Below are positions 20,411 through 29,644 of a stretch of DNA of 64,000 nt, one piece after another. How positions within the stretch are numbered: position 1 is the stretch's first letter; each line of letters begins with the position of its first letter. Both the position numbers and the translations under genes were made by a program. The notes under the pieces were generated by a model, which was not told the origin of the DNA, made no database searches, and saw nothing but the letters and a program-made list of their open reading frames with translations. Source of the stretch: Agapanthus africanus (taxonomy: Eukaryota; Streptophyta; Magnoliopsida; Asparagales; Amaryllidaceae); NCBI GenBank assembly GCA_030015575.1, contig CM057337.1, positions 296,012,044 to 296,076,043 of the forward strand, in the 5' to 3' direction.

Positions 20411-22828
20411 TGTTAGTTGTATGTATGCCCTAGAGGCCAGTATTGTACAGATGATGTATATTATATTGGATGCTTGGACATATATAGAGATGACTTTCTT
20501 TCTCGATATGATAGTAAGCTATCAGGTTACTCTTTATCTTAACATGTACACTAGTCTCTTTATACTGTCTTATAGTTACATGTTGGTAAAGCCCTTAGGA
20601 TATGTACTTGACTACCTGGACTGTGATGCAGATCATACTAGTGGGGACATGGTAGTCCATAAGTACATCCTTCAAGGTCCCTAGTCATGGGTGTATCGAG
20701 ACGGGGCATCGATATACCAGAGTAGACTAGCGTATACGCTTCTCGACCCATGAGATGGGCGATGGATGATCCCACATCCATTGGTGTTTGACATCAGAGA
20801 TGGTATACGGGTGCTCAGTGGAGACTGGGTACACTGGACGGACTCGCCGAGAACTCCCAGATGGTATTATACCTCACGTCAGATGGAAGTTCTGAGGTGA
20901 CACTTGTACAGGTTAGTCTGTAGACCCGAGATCGTCATAGAGTCTTGTGTGATTCCCACTGTTCTTTGATCTCCACCATACCACGTCCATGAGGGCGTGC
21001 AAAATGGTGGTCTTTGGGTACAGTCCCGAGTCACATGGAGGCAATGAGCGATAGGAGGGGTTTCGTCTCTCCCGGTATTGGGGGTTGATGTTGCGCTGTG
21101 CTCGATTGGCCGTAACAGGGAAGTCCCTAGCCAGGGCTGATCAGAGATTTCCTGGTAAGTGTTACCAGTAGTTTCTCGACCCGTTATGAGCCTCACATCG
21201 GCACGACTTATCGGTTATTGGGGTCTGACGTATACCACCCCTAGACTTGATATGCGACATATCAGACGAATAGACCGGACTGTACGGTAAGTGTTACTGG
21301 TTGGATTCACAGGAGTGTGAGCGGGCTAGCTCGTCGATCTTCTGATCGCTCAATACCCGGATGGCCGTTACGTTTAGCAGACCGCTTGCGGCTTGTGGGT
21401 GCTTGATATGATCATCATCTGCTACCGGCGTATTGACGAGTCTTTAGAGTCCTACACAGAGGTTTCCTGGCTCAAGCGAAATGAAATAGGAGCGCATATG
21501 AGATATGTGCAGGACCGAGAATGATGTGTGTATGTGATACCGCATTTCATTCTCGCGATATATGTTTCGATTGGTTATATTCGATATGACCTAGTTATCG
21601 AATCATTGATTCGATAAATCGATACATTGGATTCTAGTCGGTTATGTGCGACATGACCGGATCATTGAATCAAATGTTGATTTAATGATTTAATGTATAA
21701 TTATATATTTGATATATTGCATTGCATTAACTAGTATTGGTTCACTTTATATGGATTTTCTCACTTGATGTGCAAATTGTATATGTGATATACTTTTGTG
21801 CACATGTTTGTATCATGTTTGATGATGCATGCTTATTTGGTTAAGTGTATAGAATTAAACTTAGGTTAAGAAAGTGATTAGGGTTTTTATTTATACATTC
21901 TTTTATTTATTCATTTTTGGAAAAAGAATGGGATAAAATACAAAATGGTTGCTTTCATTCTTGAACATTGTTGAAGCTTCATGAAGCTTTGACTTTGTGA
22001 CCATTTTGTCTTCACACTAAACCCTAACCATTCTTCTAACCTTAGTTAATTCTCTACACTTAACTATGGTTCACATTATGATAAGTATTGATTTATTTTT
22101 ATTTTATCTCAACACTTATCATATTCTTTCTTCTTCTTCATCTTCATCTTCAAGATAGAAACCTTGATGCCATCAATGGCAACTTGAGTTCTAGTGAGAG
22201 AAATCCAATTCTAAAGTGAACCCACCTCCTATTTCTTCACCCTCTACCTCTTGCCAAGTTGTTTTGGGTGTTTTCTTCACAAGTTTCACAACTTTGTGAA
22301 GTCGGAGCTTAAGCTTGTGCAACCTCGACGTAGATCGTCTTTGACACGAAGCCGACGACCTATTCCGCTCGTTTTCCCGATGAAGCCGATGAATGAGTCT
22401 AGGATTCGAAAAGGACAGCGAGAGGATGACTACGTGGAGCTAAGGAAGTGGATATCCGGATCTACAAAGGTTGTAGCATCTAACTTTGAGTTAAGTAGTT
22501 AACTAGTTTACCGTTTCGCCTAGAAATCTAGCCGACGATCCGTATTAGGGTTTCTCGGCACCCATAATTCTTGAAATTGGCATGATTGATGCCTTGTGAG
22601 AGATTCGAAAAGGACAGCGAGAGGATGACTACGTGGAGCTAAGGGAGTGGATATCCGGATCTACAAAGGTTGTAGCATCTAACTTTTAGTTAAGTAGTTA
22701 ACTAGTTTACCGTTTCGCCTAGAAATCTAGCCGACGATCCGTATTAGGGTTTCTCGGCACCCATAATTCTTGAAATTGGCATGATTGATGCCTTGTGAGA
22801 CTTCATTAGAGTGCCTAGGAACCCTACA
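20411..22828 (+). repeat. E2 3' LTR (2418 bp, with internal duplication)
   Basis: It starts TGTTAGTTGT and ends ACCCTACA, followed by CATGA. Without the 199-bp duplication its length would be about 2219, equal to the LTRs of E3 and E5. Confidence 0.93.
22403..22800. repeat. 199-bp tandem duplication in E2 3' LTR
   Basis: 22403-22601 is repeated at 22602-22800; each begins GATTCGAAAAGGACAG and ends GCCTTGTGAGA. The copies differ at only about two positions, so the event is recent. The 5' LTR is cut before this point, so one cannot tell whether it too had the duplication. Confidence 0.9.
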
Positions 22829-22833
22829 CATGA
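22829..22833. repeat. E2 right target-site duplication CATGA
   Basis: Matches 10393-10397. Confidence 0.9.
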
Positions 22834-23842
22834 ATATAACTGAGAATGAATAGTAAACACAACATTGAAGAATATACATTTCTATATATGAGTCATATTG
22901 TTTTGGCATTTGAAATAGCACGAATCGAGGTTTTTAGAAAATAGGGGCTACGGTGTTTTTAAGAAAATGTACGTCCTTTGAAAAATCCGTAAAATCCCTG
23001 AGGTTGTCTTTTGAAAATACTCACGATTCGTTAGTTTTTGAAAATAGGTATGACTCGAGCCTGGTCCAACATCTTCCTAATCAACTAAAAGACTAAACTA
23101 AGGAACAAGTCGAAAGGGTAAGAAATCCACCTAAATTCCGAGTCGATATACCTAGTAGTCGGTGATCCAGCCTCACAGCGTCACGTACTGTATAATATAT
23201 AGTACGGCATTCTCGAGTCAAGAGTGCGGATCAATCATCTTATCTATACCTCGTACAGTTAAATCCATCGTACATCATCCCAAAATCGAGGGTACGGGTC
23301 AACAATCAATATAGATCATCATTCATATGTCATCATCATCGAACGATATCATGATCACGGGTACTATTCTAAAATCTCGTACATTCCAATATCATCAACA
23401 CATATTATCGTATGTATGAATACACATCGCCAATGACCCACTATAATATCACGTCATATATCATATCATGACTCGAACACATATCCAACCTCACGGCATC
23501 AAGCCCGATCATATCGAAGTATCATATACCATCCTCATCTCATGTGTATATATGTCTATATATCTATATATATATAAATATAAATATAAATATATATATA
23601 TATATATTTAAACCTACACACATACATGAATATATATATACACACATACACACAAAAACAAGTGTGCGTGCGTGCGTGTGTATGTAACTACATGTAACCT
23701 ATGGTTCGCCTCCAAGGTAGTCATCCTCTGGATAGGTCTTCCTAAATCAGCCTAATCTAACCTAAGGTCTTCTAAATACCCTACTCACCAAGTATCCAAT
23801 GTCACAACCAAAACCCATATTATTAATACTGTAATAACCCTA
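22834..23842. other. Older flanking sequence between E2 and E4, unclassified
   Basis: This is the right-hand continuation of the sequence at 10370-10397 once E2 is removed. It is low-GC with many ATCATAT and CATCATC runs. I find no ORF of note, LTR end or gene signal. It may belong to the same gypsy-like repeat as G1, but I cannot show that. Confidence 0.5.
23543..23684. repeat. AT/TATATA and (TGCG)n microsatellite cluster
   Basis: Runs of TA and AATAT from about 23543 to 23640, then CACACATA and GTGCGTGCGTGCGTGTG repeats. Confidence 0.85.
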
Positions 23843-23847
23843 TTCTA
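23843..23847. repeat. E4 target-site duplication TTCTA (left)
   Basis: TTCTA precedes the reversed LTR end (TGTAGGGTTC) and recurs at 42175-42179. This defines E4 as one minus-strand insertion despite the 10.4-kb E3 inside it. Confidence 0.88.
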
Positions 23848-24762
23848 TGTAGGGTTCTTATCGACGGCAGCAAGGTTTCGGGAGGCATCGTCCATACCAT
23901 TTTAAAAATTTTGCCGTTAAAAGGAACTCTAAACTAGAATCGTTAGCTAGAATACAATACGAAAACATATGTAAACCATTTACATCGAAGTTAAGAGGAA
24001 ATACAACCTTTGTAGATCAGTCCTTCACTTCATATGCTCCTTGTAGTAGTCCCTTCGCTGCGATCTTCAAACTCCCGGACTCTTGGACTGCTCCATGAGA
24101 AGAGGGCAACGGTCTTACTTGAAGTCTTCGATGCCGAAGATGATCTACGTCGAAAGATTACTAACTCCAGCTACCACTTCACCAAAGTGAAGCAAACACC
24201 CTATACTAAAGTGCTAATCTAGTAGAGGATGGTGAAATAGGAAGTGGGTACACTTTAGAATTTCTTTTCTCACATTATTTCCTCACTTGGATCAAACCCT
24301 AGCAAGCTTTTCTTTTGGAGGAAGAAGATGAAAAAAGAGATAATGAGAAATGAAATGATCAAGTGAGATTAGTAACCATGGGTGAGTGGATATCATATAC
24401 TAACTCATGTAGAGACATAACCATGGCTAATTATAGTGGTTAGGTTAATAAATATCCTAAGTAAAACAAAATGGTTGGACTTGGTCAAAGCACTCACAAG
24501 CTTTCTACAAGCTTCATGCATACAACAATTATCCACTAATTTTAGATTTACTTTGAATATTAAAACCCAACAACCTTAATTAGTATGGTGTATGTCTTAT
24601 ACACCCATGTAGTTTGTATCAACAACCATGATACAAAACTAAACAATGCACATTAATATATATCACATATATATTACAAGTACACTCAAGTGAGAAAAGA
24701 ATACTTAAGTGAGCCAATGTTAGTTAATGTAAATTTGTATATCAAATATACAATTATACACT
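23848..24762 (-). repeat. E4 3' LTR, part containing the LTR end
   Basis: The reverse complement ends ..AACCCTACA, the normal LTR terminus. The rest of the LTR continues at 35161 after E3. Joined length is about 2191 bp, typical of the family. Confidence 0.88.
24758..24762. repeat. E3 target-site duplication ACACT (left)
   Basis: ACACT precedes TGTTAG of E3 and recurs at 35156-35160. Confidence 0.92.
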
Positions 24763-26975
24763 TGTTAGTTATGTATATGCCCTAGAGGCCATTGTTGTAC
24801 GTATGATGTATATTATAATGGATGCTTGGATATATATAGAGAGGACTTTCTTACTCGTCATGATAGTATGCTATTTGGTTTCACTTTATCTTAACATGTT
24901 GACTTGTATTGGTTTACTGTTTTTCTCTCACATGTTGATAAAGCCCTTAGGATCTGTACTCGACTACTGGGACTATGATGAGATCATACTAGTAGGGCCA
25001 TGGTAGTCGATGAGTACATCCTATAACAGTTCCTAGTCGAGGGTATATCGAGACAGGGCATCGATACACCAGAGTAGACTAACGTATACGCATCTTGACC
25101 CATATGATGGGCGATGGATGATCCCATATCCATCGGTGTTTGAAATCAGAGATGGTGTACGGGTGCTCAGTGGAGACTGGGTACACTGGACGGACTCGCC
25201 AAGAACTCCCAGATGGTGATATACCACACGTCAGATGGCAGTTCTCCGGTGACACTAGTACAGGGTAGTCTGTAGACCCGAGATCGTCATAGAGTCTTAT
25301 GTGATTCCCACTATGCTTTGATTTCCACCTTACCACGTCCAAGAGGGCGTGCAAAACGGTGGCTTTTGGGTACAGTCCCGAATCACATGGAGGCAATGAG
25401 CGATAGGAGGGGATTCGTCTCTCCCGGTATAGGGAGTTGATGTTGTGCTGTGTTCGATTGGCTATAACTGGAAGTCCCTAGCCAGGGCTGATATAGAGAT
25501 TTACTGGTAAGTGTTACCAGTAGTTTCTCGACCCGTTATGAGCCACTCATCGACACGACTTATCGGTTACTGGGGTCTGACGTATACCACCCTAAGACTT
25601 CCTATGCGACATATTCCTATGCGACATATCAGACGAACAGACCGGACTGTACGGGAGTGTTACTGATTGGTTTCACAGGAGAACGCACAGGCTAGCTTGT
25701 TGATCTTCTGATCGCTCAATACCTGGGTGGCTGTTACGTTTAGCTGACTGCTTGCAGCTTGTGGGTGTTTGATATGATCATCACCTGCTACCGGCGTATT
25801 GACTATTCTTTAGAGTCCTACACAGAGATTTCTTGGCTCAGGCAAAACGGAGTAGAGGCACATATGTGATATGTGCAGGACCGAGGATAATGCGATATGA
25901 GATACCATTTTATATTCTCGCGATATTTAGATATGAACCGGGTCATCGGATCAAGTGTTGATTCGATGAATCGGTACATGATATATTAGTCGGTTATATT
26001 TGATATAGCCGGATTGTCGGATCATGTGTTGATTCAATGATTTAAGGTAAAATAATATATATGATATATTGTATTACATTATCTAATATTGGCTCACTTT
26101 ATTATTTTATTTTCTCACCGGATAATACATTGATATATATGCGATATATGTTAATTGTATTATTTTCTTTTGTTGCAAATATATAATATATATGTGATAT
26201 ATATTATTGTGACATGATATGATTAATAATGAAACATGTTTAGTAATGATTAAATGAGGTTAGGGTTTGATTAGGGTTAGTTGCTTCATGCACCTTCTAG
26301 AAGTTATTCTTTTGTCACGAAGAAGATATTATGATAGATATTTTCTTATGACTCATATCTTAACCCAACCAAACCCTAGCCTTGGTTAACTCTCTACAAG
26401 GGTTATCCTAGTCATCATTAACCATGGTTGCATTATTATTGATATACTTTTTTCATTATTCATGACAAAAGGAATTATCTCATTATTGATCTTCTTCTTC
26501 TCTCTTTAGCTTGAGAAAGCTTACTAGAAATTCCTTTTGTGATGATTTCATGTGAGATTATGATATAAAAAGAAAGCATAAATACTACTCCATCATCCAC
26601 ATCTAATCTAGCCCATTAGATTAGGGTGTTCACCTCATTAGAGTGAGAGAGCTTGGGTTATAGCAACTTCGACGTAGATCATCGGAGAAACGGAACACTA
26701 CAAGCTAGCATGGATCGTTCGAGTCGTGGAGCCTCTCTTGAGTCAGGGAGATCGTGGATCGCAGTGAAGGGACTTCTACTCGGAGCTTATAAAGCGAAGG
26801 AGCGGACTACAAAGGTTGTAATCCATCACTTTTAGTTGTAAAGATGTTTACTTGCATGCTTAACCCTAATAATCTAGCAAAGATCCCGTCTTTGGGTTGT
26901 TCGGCACGTCTAAATTTTTATCCGGGCATGTTTGATGCCTTATGAACCTTCACAAGAGTGCCTAGGAACCCTACA
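24763..26975 (+). repeat. E3 5' LTR (2213 bp)
   Basis: TGTTAGTTAT to CCCTACA. By eye it differs from 32958-35155 at about 2 per 100 positions. It carries an extra 15-bp repeat near 25602-25630 (TTCCTATGCGACATA twice) that is absent from the 3' LTR. Confidence 0.95.
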
Positions 26976-26989
26976 GTGGTATCAGAGCC
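26976..26989 (+). other. E3 primer-binding site
   Basis: GTGGTATCAGAGCC directly after the LTR; complementary to the 3' end of initiator tRNA-Met. Confidence 0.93.
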
Positions 26990-27175
26990 TAGCTAGAGCA
27001 TTAGGCGACGTGTATACGAAGTTAAAACTCCGAACGAACCCCGATACGACGAAACGGACCCCTCTCTGTACATTTTTTAAAAACTTTGATTTTTCTGAAT
27101 TAAAAATACCTAAAAAAATCAGCAGGTAATTCTAAGAATTACCATAAAATTCAACCTCACAATTCCGTAAAACCT

Positions 27176-27220
27176 CCGCGGAACCGGGGCGCCAACCCAC
27201 TTTTGGCGGCGGTTCCGCGG
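27176..27220 (+). promoter_or_regulatory. GC-rich leader hairpin (E3)
   Basis: CCGCGGAACCG (27176-27186) pairs perfectly with CGGTTCCGCGG (27210-27220), with an inner GCCAA/TTGGC helix. It lies 200 bp after the primer site, a position where retroelement packaging or dimerisation signals often sit; that role is inferred. Confidence 0.65.
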
Positions 27221-28632
27221 TGGTATGAGTGAAGTGTGAACAGTATTTTGTGCAGTAATGTCCGTAGGTGCTTGTTGATGCTTCTGGGAATTTTTAAAGT
27301 GACTCAAGTATTGAGTTTTCTGGGGTTTATTTTGTAATCGTTGATTCGATCGGAAAATTTAAATTCGTTATTATTTCCGGATATTTAGAAACTGTTAAAA
27401 TGTTCGAACGGATATCATTAACTCACTTTTTCCCGGCACATAAAACTTTCAAGTGTTGAATTTTTTTTCCCGGGTTTAAATCTTTCGGAAAATTGTACAA
27501 GTTAAGCGGTGGACCCTCTAGAAGACAGCAAACCTTAACTCGATTATGTGACCGTCTTGAACTGCCTCTAAACCTTAGGGTTTGGGGCAGTACGGCGTGC
27601 CACATGTGAGGCGTTGGCTTGACCCTTCTACGGCTGGATCATCGGTACTGTGCCTGTTTCTGGGATTATTTGAACTCCGCTCAAGTGTTGAGCTATTTAG
27701 GAAATTTTGGGTATTTGATTATCTGTTCGGAAAGTTTAATACTGTCTATTTATCTGGAATGTGATACAATATGTGGAATTCATATAGTTAGGCATGAAAT
27801 GCGAAGTATGTGATATTTCGGATTTACGATGTCTAAAGTTATTGTGGATTCCAAATATTGTAGTTTTACACTTTCTTTTCTGTGACCGTAAGTGTAATAT
27901 GTGATATCGCCGGTTTCGTTGCTATATGTCAACGACAATTGGGATGCGCATATTTACTTACGTTGATGATATGAGATATTATGTGTTGCTGTGATATGTT
28001 ATATTGGATCGTCGTGTTCTGAATAGCCGGGGGTTTTATGTGAGATAAGGGTTTTTATTTTCATTCATGTAAAATTCATTTGTAATGTAATATTCTTTTA
28101 TTGGGGCACTTCCAGGTTGAGGTTGATGTCACCAGTGTATATTATTTACTTTTCCGCATTAGGATGGACCCAAGGAGGGGAGCACAAGTAACCGGGTTCT
28201 AGGGTTCAATGGGAGGCCATCTCGAGGAGTCGAAATCGGGTCTCCTAACCCTAGAATTGCCAGTGTTACTTGCCGCTCTCGTAGGGGTCTAGGGATGTGG
28301 GTTTGGCTATTCATCGCGACTATGGAATCCGTGTTTTATACAGGCTCGTATTGAAAACACGGACATTCTAGAATATCCAATATTTCATATATGTTCTTCT
28401 GCTGCAATGTTCTGTGATGAGATCATATTACTGCCTGAGACGAATGCTTATACTATATATATATATATATATGCTGATATATAAATATTACTGCTTTCGT
28501 TTCTTCTGTAATGCTTAAGAAGCATAAGCTGATGGGATTTATTAATGAGATTAATAAAAAGAAAAGAAACCTAAAAGATGTTGTAGAATCAAAACTTTAT
28601 AAAAAGGGTAGCTACAGTTTTGCTTTGTATAG

Positions 28633-28862
28633 CGGTATATATGATATGCCCTGCACCTTATTCGATGAGGAAAGAGCCGAGATACCATCACCGGGAGTGA
28701 CCTCTTTAGCGAAACTGGTAGATACTACAAACTCGCGGTTTAGTTTTCGATAGCTTATATAGTCTTGTTTTGCACAGCGGTATATATGATATATCCTGCA
28801 CCTTATTCGATGGGGAAAGAGCCGAGATCCCTTCATCGGGAGTGACCTCTTTAGCGAAACTA
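28633..28862 (+). repeat. Paired direct repeats in the leader (E3)
   Basis: A unit of about 85 bp, containing CCTGCACCTTATTCGATG, GGAAAGAGCCGAGAT and GGGAGTGACCTCTTTAGCGA, occurs twice about 145-150 bp apart. The pair is present in E1 (2886-3110), E5 (45430-45660) and E7 (56378-56627), so the duplication is ancestral to the family. Confidence 0.75.
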
Positions 28863-28993
28863 GAATCCTCAAAAACACTCCTTTTCAAAATCACTTGATT
28901 CTACGACGATATCAAGTTCATTACGCAATATGTTTTCAGAAAAACCTGTCGTAGCCCTCCGTCATTTCAGATAAAGACTATTTAGTATTCGTG

Positions 28994-29208
28994 CTGCGTT
29001 TGTTGACCTCTGTCAAGGCGTAGTGTGCGGTAGCTGACTAGTAATTATCTGTAAAGCATATGATGTGATTGGATTAGGGTAGTCGTACGACCTTGTTGAC
29101 CTCTGTCAAGGGTCGTGCGAGTTGGTTTGATTCAATCAAGAAATGACGGGTTGAACTTGACTAGTGCACTATGGTTTGTTGACCTCTGTCAAGGTCATAG
29201 CACACTAG
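28994..29208 (+). promoter_or_regulatory. Three-hairpin array upstream of pol (E3)
   Basis: Three hairpins share the tip TTGAC-CTCT-GTCAA. Hairpin 1 (28994-29023) has an outer CTGCG/CGTAG helix. Hairpin 2 (29087-29116) has ACGACC/GGTCGT. Hairpin 3 (29161-29208) has CTAGTG/CACTAG and CTATG/CATAG. In other copies the outer helices and tips are rewritten but still pair (see the finding). Confidence 0.75.
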
Positions 29209-29411
29209 GGGCAAAATATTATCGCGAATTTCAAGTGTTGAAATTTGCAATGAGATTGCGTACCTCCTATGAGATATTTGGATCCCGATACCCACTGCGA
29301 GTAAGAGTTACTCCTGGGAGAGTTTTACACTGGACAATTAGCCGATCAAGTAGGTGTCTAGAAAAGTGTTAATGGGGTTACGCCACTGGGAAAACGAGAT
29401 TTACTTTAATT

Positions 29412-29438
29412 AGGTCCGTGCGAAAGCACGGGGAACCT
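29412..29438 (+). promoter_or_regulatory. GNRA-loop hairpin (E3)
   Basis: AGGT, CCGTGC, GAAA loop, GCACGG, three-base GGA bulge, ACCT. It is perfectly paired apart from the bulge. It is kept in E2, E4 and E5 and degraded in E7. Confidence 0.7.
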
Positions 29439-29614
29439 CCCTCAAAGTACCGACACTGATCTGGCTGAAAGATTGACGAAATTGTAGGGTGTAATTAATC
29501 CCAGCTAATCTTACCTTTTAGGGTTTGAAGGAAGATTTGATAAAAACAGTGGGAGACATCCTGATTAGATAAGATAATAACCAATCTAATCTTGAAAGAG
29601 CATACGCTAAAGTG

Positions 29615-29635
29615 TTTTCTTCTCTCTCTCTCCAG
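29615..29635 (+). promoter_or_regulatory. Pyrimidine tract plus AG before pol ATG (E3)
   Basis: A TTTTCTTCTCTCTCTCTCC-type run ends in AG nine bases before ACCATG. Candidate 3' splice site or internal-initiation tract. Confidence 0.5.
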
Positions 29636-29644
29636 GTAGCGACC

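Larger units (their letters stand above)
10398..22828 (+). mobile_element. E2: young copia element with palindromic internal region
   Basis: It is bounded by CATGA duplications and by LTRs in the same orientation. Instead of one internal region it contains four blocks of alternating direction: reversed pol and leader end (12428-14660), forward leader (14660-15684), reversed leader (15685-16774), and forward leader end plus complete pol (16772-20396). Left and right halves therefore fold onto each other. LTRs differ by roughly 1 per 100 by eye, and so do the two arms, so the palindrome formed at about the time of insertion. No primer-binding site follows the 5' LTR, so this copy cannot replicate as it stands, although its pol reads open. 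Confidence 0.9.
26990..29644 (+). other. E3 structured leader without gag
   Basis: These 2.65 kb take the place where a copia gag gene (normally about 1 kb or more, in frame with pol) should be. The longest open frames are 60-88 codons and show no capsid or CCHC zinc-knuckle motif. Visible parts, in order: GC-rich hairpin 27176-27220; GGACCCTCTAGAA block 27512; GTGACCGTAAG block 27886; GGGGCACTTCCAGG block 28105; (AT)n 28456-28474; direct repeats 28633-28862; three hairpins 28994-29208; GNRA hairpin 29412-29438; pyrimidine tract 29615-29635. The same order is seen in E5 and E7. Confidence 0.75.

Noticed and set aside
23543..23684. CRISPR-like or satellite array
   Set aside because: Simple AT and GTGC microsatellite without regular spacers, in a plant genome.
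26976..26989. A tRNA gene at the primer-binding sites
   Set aside because: The match is only the short complement of the tRNA 3' end next to LTR ends; no cloverleaf surrounds it.
28511..28753. 80-codon lysine-rich ORF in the E3 leader as a gag remnant
   Set aside because: It covers one of the non-coding direct repeats, has no capsid or CCHC motif and is not open in E5 or E7.
29412..29438. Resemblance of the GNRA hairpin to group II intron domain V
   Set aside because: Length, GAAA loop and a 3'-side bulge are suggestive, but the AGC catalytic triad is missing, the bulge has three bases, and no other intron domains or intron-encoded protein are present.
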